Positions 1 through 8,584 of a DNA stretch of 64,000 nt are shown here, piece after piece. The stretch's first letter is position 1; the number at the start of each line of letters is the position of its first letter. The stretch lies in assembly GCF_020905335.1 (NCBI RefSeq), contig NZ_JAJJMN010000001.1, forward strand, positions 1,922,001 through 1,986,000. The letters run 5' to 3'. Below the pieces are notes generated by a model that was not told the origin of the DNA, did no database searches, and saw only the letters and a program-made list of their open reading frames with translations. This stretch comes from Flavobacterium lipolyticum. Lineage in GTDB: Bacteria; Bacteroidota; Bacteroidia; Flavobacteriales; Flavobacteriaceae. The position numbers and the translations under genes are program-made.

Positions 1-1
1 A

Positions 2-283
2 CTCATTAGTAATTTAGACGTAATGCTTTCTATGGATTCCGGAAATGCACATATTGCGGCAATGCTGGGAGTAAAAGTCATTACACTTTGGGGTGCTACA
101 CATCCGTATGCGGGATTTTTACCATTCGGACAAACAATGGAAAATGCTTTGATTTCAGACAGAAATCAATATCCTAAATTACCAACATCTGTTTATGGAA
201 ACAAAATCGTTGAAGGTTATGAAGACGCTATGAGATCGATTTCGCCCAAAGATATAGTCAAGAAGATTCAATTAAGCATATAA
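2..283 (+). CDS. Glycosyltransferase family 9 (heptosyltransferase-like), C-terminal part
   Basis: The frame is open from base 2, so the gene starts upstream of the window; only about 93 C-terminal residues are visible. The stretch with DSGNAHIAAMLG followed by LWGATHP and a GF.PFGQ segment matches the nucleotide-sugar binding half of ADP-heptose:LPS heptosyltransferases (GT9), which add sugars to lipopolysaccharide core on the cytoplasmic face. The acceptor cannot be told from this fragment. Its 3' end overlaps the convergent small gene at 272-685 by 12 bases. Confidence 0.8.
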   Translation, partial: LISNLDVMLSMDSGNAHIAAMLGVKVITLWGATHPYAGFLPFGQTMENALISDRNQYPKLPTSVYGNKIVEGYEDAMRSISPKDIVKKIQLSI

Positions 284-685
284 TCCATTTAAATCATAAA
301 GAAAGTAGCCAACTGTTTTCTTTTTGTTTTTATTAGCAACGATTACAACAAAATGATTTTCTTTTTCTGTAGACAATAAAATGTGCTCAAAATCTTCCGT
401 TGAATTTCTGTAGATTTTGTGCACCAATTGTGACTCTTTAATTTTATTCGATAGTATTTTAGCCGCTTTTAATTTGCTTATGTAGGGCCAGATATTAAAA
501 GTATTCTTCTCAGAAACATTTATTTCAGTCATTTTACCAATCATTGTTGCACTATATTTTTCTTTGGTAAGCAATTTGGGACCTTTTTTATTTTGTTGTT
601 TCTTAATTATAAAGTAGATACAAAAAAGAGCTGTTATTACAAAAAGTGCTATAAATGATAAACGAAGTAAGTGATGTATTGTCAT
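272..685 (-). CDS. Hypothetical membrane-anchored protein (137 aa)
   Basis: I do not recognise a family. One hydrophobic segment (about residues 7-27) is followed by a KKQQNKK basic stretch, so an N-in single-pass anchor with a soluble C-terminal domain of about 105 residues is likely. The soluble part has alternating hydrophobic strands near its end (HFVVIVANK, VGYFLYDLNG). It converges on and overlaps the glycosyltransferase tail by 12 bases. The long clean frame, ATG start and Bacteroidota-like composition support a real gene. Confidence 0.55.
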   Translation of the reverse strand: MTIHHLLRLSFIALFVITALFCIYFIIKKQQNKKGPKLLTKEKYSATMIGKMTEINVSEKNTFNIWPYISKLKAAKILSNKIKESQLVHKIYRNSTEDFEHILLSTEKENHFVVIVANKNKKKTVGYFLYDLNGLYA

Positions 686-836
686 AATATTTAAGATTTA
701 AACGTGTTGACAAATTCGATTTAGCCCTACATATCTACACAAAAACATATGAGATTGTGATTGCTATAATTTTACCTCTAATATAATAAAAATTCAGCAA
801 TATTTTATCGAAAAAATGCTTTTATTGTAATTGTAA

Positions 837-1145
837 TTAGAGCCAAATTTTTTCATCCCGGCATCTGCTATAAATATAACTTTTTAGATTCGAAATTGTG
901 ACTTGATAATTTGGTGCTTCATAACCAAATCGTTCATGTTCCATTTGTTCTTTTTCGACAGCATCGCAGCCTTTTATAACTTCTTTAAGCATATCCAGCA
1001 TGGCGAGTTCTTTATTGTTTGTCTTCTGAAATTTAAATTCTATAAGTTCATCCTGAAGTTCTTCACAATATTCCACAAGTTTTTCAACTTCAGGTTCTTC
1101 TAGAAGATATTCTTTATTTTTAAAAATTTCCTGTACAGATTTCAT
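837..1145 (-). CDS. Hypothetical small acidic cytosolic protein (about 102 aa)
   Basis: The frame can be extended to a TTG at 1172, but the ATG at 1145 (MKSVQEIFKNK) is the more likely start. The product is hydrophilic, Glu/Lys-rich and predicted mostly helical (EEPEVEKLVEYCEELQDELIEF), with no signal peptide or membrane segment. No domain is recognised. It stands alone between two spacers, downstream of the ferredoxin reductase gene on the same strand but separated from it by a strong terminator. Confidence 0.55.
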   Translation of the reverse strand: MKSVQEIFKNKEYLLEEPEVEKLVEYCEELQDELIEFKFQKTNNKELAMLDMLKEVIKGCDAVEKEQMEHERFGYEAPNYQVTISNLKSYIYSRCRDEKIWL

Positions 1146-1208
1146 AACGTAAATTTTAAGTTCCAAATTCAAATTTTACAAAGATTGCTAATAATTATAA
1201 AACAAAAA

Positions 1209-1248
1209 AAATTCCAAATCCCAATTGTAAGTTTGGGATTTGGAATTT
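1209..1248 (-). terminator. Rho-independent terminator after the ferredoxin reductase gene
   Basis: Inverted repeat with 16-base arms (AAATTCCAAATCCCAA and its complement, 1209-1224 and 1233-1248) around an 8-base loop. Read on the minus strand it is followed by a run of Ts. It lies 22 bases after the stop of the 1271-2323 gene. Confidence 0.85.
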
Positions 1249-1270
1249 GAATATTTTGAGATTTTAACGA

Positions 1271-2323
1271 TTAAACATCATCATAATCTACATAAATAGA
1301 CTCTGAAGTAGGATGTGCCTGGCAGGTTAAAATTAAACCTTCAGCAATTTCGCTATCCGTTAAAATCGAGTTTTTAGTCATTTCAGCACTTCCGGAAGTT
1401 ACACGAGCCAGACAGCTGCTGCAAATTCCTCCCTGACAAGAGTATGGCGCGTCGATTCCTTGTTTTAAAGCGGCATCAAGGATGGTTTGCTTTTGAGACA
1501 TTTCGAATGTAACTTCGTCATCATCAACCAAAACCGTAATTTTTGTATGCCCTTCTAAGGAAGTATTGATTTTATTTTCCTGAGTAGAAGAAGTAAAAAG
1601 TTCAAATTTAATTGCGGATTCTTTTACATTCTTTTCCTTTAAAATTGCCGAAACCGTATCGATCATTTCTTCAGGACCACACAAGAAAAATTTGTCAAAT
1701 TGTAATTCTTTGTGTTTGTTATTCAGTACAAAATTTACTGCCGATTTATCAATTCTTCCAAACAAAGCATTTTCAGCCTTAGCCTGACTAAAAACATAAT
1801 GGATGAAAAAACGGCCTACATACTGTAATTGTAAATCGTGTAGTTCCTGATGGAAAATAGTATCTTCAGGAGTTTTGTTTCCATAAACCAATACAAATGA
1901 ACTTTTTGGCTCACTTTTTAAAACCGATTTAATAATAGAAAGTACCGGAGTAATTCCGCTTCCGGCCACAAAAGCCGCATAGTTTTTTTGTCTTTCAGCA
2001 TCTGGCTCAAAAGTAAATTTTCCTTCCGGATGACCTACTTCAAGAACATCTCCAGCCTTAAGTTTCGTATTGGCAAATTGAGAAAACAAACCATTTTTTA
2101 CTGCTTTTACAGCAATGCGTAATTCGCTGCTTTCCGGTGCAGAACAAATAGAATAAGCACGACGAATCTCTTGGTTATCAAGAGTTAGTTTTAAATTTAT
2201 GTATTGTCCGGCTATAAATTTATAGTCTGATTTTAGTTCTTCGGGAACATTAAAAAGTACAGAAACAGCATCGGCAGTTTCGCGTTTTACCTCTTTAATT
2301 ATTAGTTTTAAGAATGAAGGCAT
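1271..2323 (-). CDS. PaaE-like ferredoxin--NAD(P)H reductase with C-terminal 2Fe-2S domain
   Basis: A 350-residue soluble electron-transfer protein. Residues about 5-105 form an FAD-binding domain with RAYSICSAPES. Residues about 115-225 form an NAD(P)-binding domain with GSGITPVLS and CGPEEM. Residues about 260-350 form a plant-type 2Fe-2S ferredoxin with Cys-X4-Cys-X2-Cys-X29-Cys (CQGGICSSC then TCQAHP). This order is that of PaaE, the reductase of the phenylacetyl-CoA epoxidase. No paaABCD oxygenase genes are nearby, so its oxygenase partner is unknown and it may serve another acceptor. A -7 box lies at 2340-2347 and a strong terminator follows. Confidence 0.88.
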   Translation of the reverse strand: MPSFLKLIIKEVKRETADAVSVLFNVPEELKSDYKFIAGQYINLKLTLDNQEIRRAYSICSAPESSELRIAVKAVKNGLFSQFANTKLKAGDVLEVGHPEGKFTFEPDAERQKNYAAFVAGSGITPVLSIIKSVLKSEPKSSFVLVYGNKTPEDTIFHQELHDLQLQYVGRFFIHYVFSQAKAENALFGRIDKSAVNFVLNNKHKELQFDKFFLCGPEEMIDTVSAILKEKNVKESAIKFELFTSSTQENKINTSLEGHTKITVLVDDDEVTFEMSQKQTILDAALKQGIDAPYSCQGGICSSCLARVTSGSAEMTKNSILTDSEIAEGLILTCQAHPTSESIYVDYDDV

Positions 2324-2339
2324 GATTGTATTTTTTATG

Positions 2340-2347
2340 CAAAAGTA
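2340..2347 (-). promoter_or_regulatory. Candidate -7 promoter box for the ferredoxin reductase gene
   Basis: The minus strand reads TACTTTTG, matching the Bacteroidota TAnnTTTG consensus, 17 bases upstream of the ATG at 2323. The -33 TTG element is not obvious, so this is tentative. Confidence 0.5.
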
Positions 2348-2410
2348 GCAAACGACAGTTAATTGACAGGCACTAAACGATTATTTTTAACTTTTTTTGT
2401 AACGTTTTCT

Positions 2411-2418
2411 TACATTTG
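2411..2418 (+). promoter_or_regulatory. Candidate -7 promoter box for the ABC permease gene
   Basis: TACATTTG matches TAnnTTTG and lies 32 bases before the ATG at 2451. A well-spaced -33 element is not clear. Confidence 0.45.
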
Positions 2419-2450
2419 ATCACATACTAGAAAACTCAAAACAAATAACC

Positions 2451-3911
2451 ATGATTAAAAAGTTTATTTATCTGGAATGGAAAGCCTTTGTTAGATCTGC
2501 ATCATTTGGCACAAGTGTCGTGATGAAAGTTTTATTAGGTTTTTTAATGGTCTATTTTTCCTTGCTTTTTGTTGGAGCTGGAATAGGAGCATTCTATATT
2601 TTAAAAAAAATGAAACTGGAGCCTCTGGTGACAATCAACCAATTTTTGATTTATTATTTTCTTTTCGATCTGGTAGTTCGTTTATTGATGCAGGCAATTC
2701 CGGTTTTGAATATTAAACCATTATTGATTCTACCGTTCAGAAAATCGACCATTGTTCATTTTTCATTAGGCAAAACAGCATTGTCTTTTTTCAATTGGGT
2801 TCATGCACTGTTTTTTATTCCTTTTTCAATAGTGTTAGTTTTAGAAGGGTATGATCTTTTGGGAGTTATCTTCTGGTTTTTAGCGGCATTCTCCTTAATT
2901 TATATCAACAATTTTTTGAATATTATTCTAAGTAATATCGACAAGTTGTTTGTCGTTTTTGTTGGAGCAATTATCGCTTTAGGAGCCGCTCAGTATTATA
3001 AACTCTTTGATATTACCAGTTTTACAACGCCAATTTTCCAAGGTTTTTATGCAACAAAAGGATTGTTTTTGATTCCTGCTTTGATTCTGATAGGACTCTA
3101 TCTGTTTACCTTCAAATATTTCAAGAATAATTTGTTTTTAGATGCAGGACTTTCGCAAAAAGAAGATATCGCTACCACTGAAAACCTTTCGTGGCTGAAT
3201 CAATTCGGGACTTTAGGAACCTTTCTTAAAAACGATATCAAATTGATTAAGAGAAACAAAAGATCAAAAACGACTCTGGTAATGAGTTTTATCTTTTTGT
3301 TTTACGGACTTATCTTTTTCGGAAACAAACAACAGCCCGAGGTGATGACCATCTTTGCCGGAATATTTGTTTCTGGTGGATTCTTATTTGTCTTCGGACA
3401 ATTTGTACCGAGTTGGGATAGTTCGTATTACCAATTAATGATGACGCAGAATATTCCGTATCGCGGATACATAACGTCAAAATGGTGGCTGATTGTTATT
3501 GCTACTTTCATCTCTACAATACTGGCGTCTTTTTATCTTTTCTTTGGATGGCAAATTTATTTAACGGTTGTTGTTGGAGCAATTTACAATATAGGAGTCA
3601 ATTCGCATCTGGTACTTTTGGGCGGTGCTTTTACAAAAACGCCAATTGATTTGAGTTCGGCGGGAGGGGCCTTTGGAGATAAAAAAGCGTTTAATGTTAA
3701 TGCAATGCTACTGACATTACCAAAGATATTAGTGCCTTTAGGACTTTATGGAATCGGATTGTATTTAGGGAATAAAACCATAGGATTAGCACTTGTAGCC
3801 GGTGCCGGAGTTTTAGGTTTTGCTTTTAAAGAAAAAGTATTTTCACTGATCGAAAAAAGATATAAAATAGAGAAGTACAGCACTATAAGCGCTTATAAAC
3901 AAAAAAACTAA
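2451..3911 (+). CDS. DUF5687-like membrane protein, probable ABC exporter permease
   Basis: A 486-residue polytopic protein with about ten hydrophobic segments spread over the full length and a soluble loop near residues 230-270 (LSQKEDIATTENLSWLNQFG). Architecture and length fit the Bacteroidota DUF5687 permeases. The next gene, 99 bases downstream on the same strand, is an ABC ATPase, so the two probably form one exporter. The family assignment is from memory of the sequence type. The substrate is unknown. Confidence 0.7.
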   Translation: MIKKFIYLEWKAFVRSASFGTSVVMKVLLGFLMVYFSLLFVGAGIGAFYILKKMKLEPLVTINQFLIYYFLFDLVVRLLMQAIPVLNIKPLLILPFRKSTIVHFSLGKTALSFFNWVHALFFIPFSIVLVLEGYDLLGVIFWFLAAFSLIYINNFLNIILSNIDKLFVVFVGAIIALGAAQYYKLFDITSFTTPIFQGFYATKGLFLIPALILIGLYLFTFKYFKNNLFLDAGLSQKEDIATTENLSWLNQFGTLGTFLKNDIKLIKRNKRSKTTLVMSFIFLFYGLIFFGNKQQPEVMTIFAGIFVSGGFLFVFGQFVPSWDSSYYQLMMTQNIPYRGYITSKWWLIVIATFISTILASFYLFFGWQIYLTVVVGAIYNIGVNSHLVLLGGAFTKTPIDLSSAGGAFGDKKAFNVNAMLLTLPKILVPLGLYGIGLYLGNKTIGLALVAGAGVLGFAFKEKVFSLIEKRYKIEKYSTISAYKQKN

Positions 3912-4010
3912 TTAGTTAATTAGAAAATGTGTCAATTAGAAAATTGATAGCATATAATTGGAAATCAATTAAATTAACGATTAATCAAATCAACAATTAA
4001 ACTTTCAAAA
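3912..4010. repeat. AT-rich spacer with repeated AATTAG/CAATTA words
   Basis: The 99-base gap between the permease and ATPase genes is built from short degenerate words (TTAATTAGAAAA, CAATTAGAAAA, GGAAATCAATTA). They resemble the AATTAGATAATTAG tandem seen between atpA and atpG. No gene or clear hairpin terminator is present, so co-transcription is possible. Confidence 0.4.
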
Positions 4011-4706
4011 ATGATACAAGTAAACCAACTTTCAAAAAAATATAACGATACAACAGTTTTAAACATAAACAATCTTGAAATTCCAAAAGGGCAGAGCTTC
4101 GGATTAGTAGGAAATAACGGGGCAGGAAAAACCACTTTTTTCAGCTTGTTACTCGATTTGATTCAGCCTTCAACCGGAAATATAGTAAACAACAATATTC
4201 AGGTGAATGCAAACGAGCACTGGAAATCCTTCACAGGATCTTTTCTCGATGAAAGTTTTTTGATTGGGTATTTAACTCCTGAGGAATATTTTTATTTTAT
4301 TGGGGATTTACGTCACCAGAACAAAGCCGATATTGATGCCTTATTACAGCAGCATGAAGAGTTTTTTAACGGAGAAATCCTGAACAACAAAAAATATTTG
4401 AGAGATTTATCTAAGGGAAATCAGAAGAAAGTAGGTATCATTGCTACACTTATCGGTAACCCTGAAGTTGTTATTTTAGATGAACCTTTTGCAAATCTGG
4501 ATCCGACAACGGTAAGCCGATTAAAAAAGATTATTAAAGATTTGGCAGATAATCCAAACGTTACTGTGCTGGTTTCCAGTCATGATTTGCAGCATACCGT
4601 AGAGGTTTGTGACCGAATAGTAGCCTTAAATAAAGGAGAAATTGTAAAAGATATTCAAACTTCAAAAGAAACCTTACAAGAACTGGAGTTGTTTTTTGCA
4701 GTATAA
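4011..4706 (+). CDS. ABC transporter ATP-binding protein
   Basis: A 231-residue cytosolic ATPase with Walker A GNNGAGKTT (residues 34-42), Walker B VVILDEPF and H-loop SSHD. The signature motif is LSKGN, a departure from canonical LSGGQ. It is predicted to energise the DUF5687-like permease encoded just upstream. The sequence fits the drug/antimicrobial peptide exporter type of ATPase; the actual substrate cannot be deduced. Confidence 0.88.
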   Translation: MIQVNQLSKKYNDTTVLNINNLEIPKGQSFGLVGNNGAGKTTFFSLLLDLIQPSTGNIVNNNIQVNANEHWKSFTGSFLDESFLIGYLTPEEYFYFIGDLRHQNKADIDALLQQHEEFFNGEILNNKKYLRDLSKGNQKKVGIIATLIGNPEVVILDEPFANLDPTTVSRLKKIIKDLADNPNVTVLVSSHDLQHTVEVCDRIVALNKGEIVKDIQTSKETLQELELFFAV

Positions 4707-4794
4707 GTTTCTATATTTCAAAAAGAAGCGTATTTTTACAAGTCAATATACTAAAAATCCTTTTTAGAAGTTAATTGATATAAACTCTTTTCTA

Positions 4795-7413
4795 TTGAAA
4801 AAGAATATTCTTAAATATAGTTTTTTTATTGTTTTTTTATTCTTTTTGATAGCCTGTTCTACCAAGAAAAATAATTTTTTGGCCAGAAATTCCCATGCGC
4901 TAAGTACAAAATATAACATTCTGTACAATGGCGGAATTGGTCTTGACAAAGGATTAAAGGCTGTTCATGCGAATAATCAGGATAACTTCTGGAAAATGCT
5001 TCCGATCGAAAAGATGCAGTTTGATGAGAATTTTTCACAAGGGGATAAACCCAAAAATGCTGATTTCGAAAAAGCGGAGACCAAGGCTACAAAAGCGATT
5101 CAGAAGCATTCCATGAATATTGGAGGAAGAGAGCGAAATTCACAAATAGACGAAGCATATTTAATGCTTGGGAAAGCCAGATACTACGATCAGAGGTTTA
5201 TTCCGGCTTTGGAGGCATTCAATTATATTTTGTACAAATACCCAAACAGCAGTAATATTTATACTGCGAAAATCTGGCGCGAGAAAACCAATATGCGTTT
5301 AGGTAATGATGCCATTGCGGTAAAAAATATCAATCTGCTCTTAAAAAATACAGATCTGAACAAGCAGACATTTTCGGATGCGAATGCTTTATTGGCAGAA
5401 GCGTATTTAAATTTGGAAAAAAAGGACAGTGCGGTTGCTAAACTTAAAATCGCTGAGGAGTTTACCAGAATAAATGAAGACCGTGCACGTTACCGTTTTA
5501 TCTTAGGTCAGATGTATCAGGAAGCCGGAATAAGAGACAGCGCCTTCTATTACTATGACGGTGTAATTGACATGAACAGAAAAGCGGATCGAAAATACAT
5601 GATGCATGCCTATGCAAAAAAGGCGCAAATGTTTGATTATAAAAATGGAGATCAGGATTTGTTTTTAGAAATGTACAATAAGTTAGTGGCAGATCGTGAA
5701 AACAGACCTTATTTGGATGTTTTATTTTATGAAATGGGAGTCTTCTTTGATAAAAATGAGGAGCAACAGGATGCTTTGGTTTTCTACAACAGGTCATTGG
5801 GAAGAAAATCAAAAGACCCTTACTTGGTAGCGTCGACTTATAGAAATATTGGCGACATGTATTTTAAGAATACCAACTACACTATCGCTGCCAAATATTA
5901 TGACAGTACGTTAGTAAAATTAGATCCTAAATCCAGAGAGTTTGCTTTTATTGAAAAAAACAGAAAAAATCTGGACAACGTTATCAAGTACGAAGCAATT
6001 GCAAAACGTAACGATAGTATCATAAAAGTATATGGTTTGTCTCCGACTGACAGAAAAAATTATTTTAATGATTATATCGCTGTTCTCAAAGAAAAAGACG
6101 AGGAGAAACGAATTTTAGAAGAAAAAGAAAAGGAAAAACTGGCCAATATCGATCGTAATACAAATGCTAATGGAGGACCAACAGCGGTTAATCCTCAGTC
6201 AGTTGGAACGGCTAATCCCGGAATAGGAGCATTTAATCCGCCGCCAGGAAATGAAACGGCAAGTACCGGTACCAGTACTTTTTATTTTTACAATCCTACC
6301 ACAGTTGCTTACGGAAAATTACAGTTTAAGAAATTATGGGGTAATAGAGTTTTAGAAGGCAACTGGAGATTGGCCGCTGCGAAATCAGCCAATAATGCCG
6401 CATTAAATGATACTTTAAATAAAAATGCGGCAAATACTCTCAAAGATTCTATAGTTATTGAAAAATATACTACAGATTTCTACGAAAAACAGCTCCCTCA
6501 AACACAAGCTGCAATCGATAGTATTGGTGTAGAACGCAATTTTGCGTACTATCAATTAGGACTTATTTACAAAGAAAAATTTAAGGAATACAATCTGGCG
6601 AGTGACAAACTGGAACAATTATTAAAAAATAAGCCGGAAGAAAAATTGATTTTACCGGCGATGTATAACTTGTACAAAATATATCAAATTACAAATCCTG
6701 CCCGCGCCGAAAGGATAAAATCAGATATTACAAACAATTATCCGACTTCACGATACGCTCAAATTTTGAACAATACCAATGCGGGCGATTTAGCATCACC
6801 GGATAAAGAGTACCAAAAATGGTATAAATTGTTTCAGGAGGAGCAGTTTGATACCGTCTTGGATAATATTGACAATCTGATCAATCAATATTCAGGTGAT
6901 GAAATTGTTTCTAAGTATGAATTGTTAAAAGCCAATACCTTAGGAAAAGTAAATGGTTTAACCGCATACAAAAAAGGTTTAGAATCAGTTGCCGATAATT
7001 ATCCAAACAGTGATGAAGGAAAAAATGCGCGCGAGATTTTAGAAAAGCAAATACCAGTTTTAGAAAAACTTGATTTTACTTCAGTTGACAGTAAAAACTG
7101 GAAAATTGTATATGTAGTTGCTAATAACGACACTAAAACCCGTCAAAAGATTGAAGAAGCGATCAGAGTCTTTTTATTAGTTGAAAATTATGAGAGATTG
7201 ACAACTTCTTTTGATAAATACAATAGAACTGAAAGTTTTGTGGTGATTCACGGTTTAAAATCAGAGGCATACGCCAGAGATATTTCAGGAGTTTTTAGAG
7301 ATGATAAAAAGTATAAAATACCGAATCCCGCAATTATCATATCGAGTGATAATTACAAATTGATTCAAATTAAGAAAAACCTCGATACCTACTTAGCCCC
7401 CAAAACACCATAA
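4795..7413 (+). CDS. sprE: SprE/PorW, type IX secretion and gliding motility lipoprotein with TPRs
   Basis: An 872-residue protein with a lipoprotein signal (FFLIACSTKK, acylated Cys21), repeated TPR-like helices over residues about 110-400 and again after residue 560, and a low-complexity Asn/Gly/Pro/Thr linker near residues 450-490. Length, lipobox and the opening NNFLARNSHALSTKYNILYNGG match Flavobacterium SprE (PorW in Porphyromonas), needed for T9SS secretion and gliding. The start is TTG at 4795. The bactofilin gene follows 2 bases after the stop, implying co-transcription. A T9SS cargo is encoded at the far end of the window. Confidence 0.9.
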   Translation: MKKNILKYSFFIVFLFFLIACSTKKNNFLARNSHALSTKYNILYNGGIGLDKGLKAVHANNQDNFWKMLPIEKMQFDENFSQGDKPKNADFEKAETKATKAIQKHSMNIGGRERNSQIDEAYLMLGKARYYDQRFIPALEAFNYILYKYPNSSNIYTAKIWREKTNMRLGNDAIAVKNINLLLKNTDLNKQTFSDANALLAEAYLNLEKKDSAVAKLKIAEEFTRINEDRARYRFILGQMYQEAGIRDSAFYYYDGVIDMNRKADRKYMMHAYAKKAQMFDYKNGDQDLFLEMYNKLVADRENRPYLDVLFYEMGVFFDKNEEQQDALVFYNRSLGRKSKDPYLVASTYRNIGDMYFKNTNYTIAAKYYDSTLVKLDPKSREFAFIEKNRKNLDNVIKYEAIAKRNDSIIKVYGLSPTDRKNYFNDYIAVLKEKDEEKRILEEKEKEKLANIDRNTNANGGPTAVNPQSVGTANPGIGAFNPPPGNETASTGTSTFYFYNPTTVAYGKLQFKKLWGNRVLEGNWRLAAAKSANNAALNDTLNKNAANTLKDSIVIEKYTTDFYEKQLPQTQAAIDSIGVERNFAYYQLGLIYKEKFKEYNLASDKLEQLLKNKPEEKLILPAMYNLYKIYQITNPARAERIKSDITNNYPTSRYAQILNNTNAGDLASPDKEYQKWYKLFQEEQFDTVLDNIDNLINQYSGDEIVSKYELLKANTLGKVNGLTAYKKGLESVADNYPNSDEGKNAREILEKQIPVLEKLDFTSVDSKNWKIVYVVANNDTKTRQKIEEAIRVFLLVENYERLTTSFDKYNRTESFVVIHGLKSEAYARDISGVFRDDKKYKIPNPAIIISSDNYKLIQIKKNLDTYLAPKTP

Positions 7414-7415
7414 TC

Positions 7416-7844
7416 ATGTTTGATAAAGTAAAAAAAAACGGAACAGAACTTTTAGGAAAAACGAATCGAATAGTTGAAGGAACCTCTATTGTAGGAGACA
7501 TTGTTGCTAAAGACGATTTTAGACTGGACGGAGAATTGATAGGAAATTTTACTTCGCAGGGCAAACTGGTTATAGGAGCCTCCGGCATTGTAAAAGGCGA
7601 AATTGTTTGTAATAATGCTGATATTGAAGGCGTATTTCAGGGAAAAATTAAAGTTTTAGAAGTCCTTAATATAAAAGCATCGGCACAGATTCATGGAGAA
7701 GTTGCCATAGGAAAACTGTCTATTGAACCAGGCGCAAATTTTACCGCTACCTGTACCATGTTAGCTCATACTAAAGATGTAACCCTAAAAGATGGAAAAG
7801 GAACCGAACAAAAACAAAAGGAACAAGTGGCTTCCGCTCATTAA
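7416..7844 (+). CDS. Bactofilin (polymer-forming cytoskeletal protein)
   Basis: A 142-residue protein whose centre (about residues 18-120) is a run of short beta-strand repeats (IVGDIVAKDDFRLDG, KLVIGASGIVKGEIVC, SAQIHGEVAIGKLSIEPGA) typical of the bactofilin right-handed beta helix. Such proteins self-assemble on the inner membrane and scaffold envelope enzymes. It begins 2 bases after sprE and its 3' end overlaps the atpZ-like frame, linking the gliding/secretion gene to the ATP synthase operon. Confidence 0.88.
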   Translation: MFDKVKKNGTELLGKTNRIVEGTSIVGDIVAKDDFRLDGELIGNFTSQGKLVIGASGIVKGEIVCNNADIEGVFQGKIKVLEVLNIKASAQIHGEVAIGKLSIEPGANFTATCTMLAHTKDVTLKDGKGTEQKQKEQVASAH

Positions 7845-8019
7845 TATTCCCGTTCAAATGGGGATTATTATTTTTTTATTTTCCTATTTTGGTACCTGGC
7901 TGGATGAAAATCATCCCAGTCCAAAATTAGATTACAACACCATTTTTGTCATGATTGGAGTTGGATTGGCTTTGTACAATGTAATTCGTCAAGTTAACGA
8001 AATCAATAAAACAAAGTAA
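7792..8019 (+). CDS. atpZ: AtpZ/AtpI-family ATP synthase accessory protein
   Basis: A 75-residue protein with two hydrophobic segments (PVQMGIIIFLFSYFGTWLD and TIFVMIGVGLALYNVIRQV) separated by a short polar loop, the layout of AtpZ. It precedes the F0F1 genes, where members of this family assist c-ring assembly or ion supply. The ATG at 7792 makes a 53-base overlap with the bactofilin gene. A start much further downstream would remove the first membrane segment, so the overlap is probably real. Confidence 0.75.
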   Translation: MEKEPNKNKRNKWLPLINIPVQMGIIIFLFSYFGTWLDENHPSPKLDYNTIFVMIGVGLALYNVIRQVNEINKTK

Positions 8020-8027
8020 ATCATCTT

Positions 8028-8052
8028 TTAAACGGCTTGAAATAAATATTGC
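8028..8052 (+). promoter_or_regulatory. Weak candidate promoter before the small membrane protein gene
   Basis: CATCTTTG deviates by one base from TAnnTTTG and lies about 20 bases before the ATG at 8074. The -33 element is poor. It is offered only because such near-consensus boxes are common in this genus. Confidence 0.3.
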
Positions 8053-8073
8053 ATCTTTGCAAAAAAAAATCAA

Positions 8074-8466
8074 ATGCTTTTAAAAAATTACAAACCCATT
8101 TTATATTTATTCTTTTTTGCTTTGGCGGCTTACTTATTGCACAAAGCACTTTTTTCAGTTTTAGAAATTAATACCCAAAACTTTTATTATAGTACAGCCT
8201 TTTTGTATTTGATTTTTTTCGCACTGTCGGCATTTTTATACCTTATATTATTAGTAGTAAAAAAGAAGAATTTTGAAATTGTCGGAATGGCTTTCCTGTT
8301 CGGGACCGCCAGCCAAATGTTATTGGCCTATTTAATTTTAAGACCGATTTTGGAAAACAAAAGTGGCGAGATGATGGTTGAAAAAATCAATTTTTTTATA
8401 ACATTTATTTTGTTTTTGTTATTTCAGACGCTTTTAACTGTCCGATTATTAAATGAAAAGCATTAA
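8074..8466 (+). CDS. DUF6168-like four-helix membrane protein in the atp operon
   Basis: A 130-residue protein with four hydrophobic helices and Lys-rich loops. Its place between atpZ and atpB corresponds to the atpI position, and size and topology also match the small integral proteins found there. I assign it to the DUF6168 type by resemblance only. Its role is presumably in F0 assembly, but no functional residue supports that. Confidence 0.6.
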   Translation: MLLKNYKPILYLFFFALAAYLLHKALFSVLEINTQNFYYSTAFLYLIFFALSAFLYLILLVVKKKNFEIVGMAFLFGTASQMLLAYLILRPILENKSGEMMVEKINFFITFILFLLFQTLLTVRLLNEKH

Positions 8467-8513
8467 AATGGGGATTATGCAAAAGAAGGTTCAAAAATAA
8501 TTTTTCATATCCT

Positions 8514-8542
8514 TTTGAATATTAATAAAAAATGTACCTTTG
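8514..8542 (+). promoter_or_regulatory. Promoter for the core ATP synthase operon
   Basis: TTTG at 8514-8517 and TACCTTTG at 8535-8542 are separated by 17 bases, matching the Bacteroidota TTTG/TAnnTTTG arrangement. The predicted transcript starts near 8546, leaving about 40 bases of leader before atpB. Confidence 0.75.
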
Positions 8543-8584
8543 CACCAAATTTTAGAAACGTAAAAAATAAGATTTTTAACAGAT

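Noticed and set aside
5498..5812. 104-residue minus-strand frame inside sprE
   Set aside because: Complement of a conserved TPR coding region; His/Cys/Pro-rich translation typical for antisense shadows.
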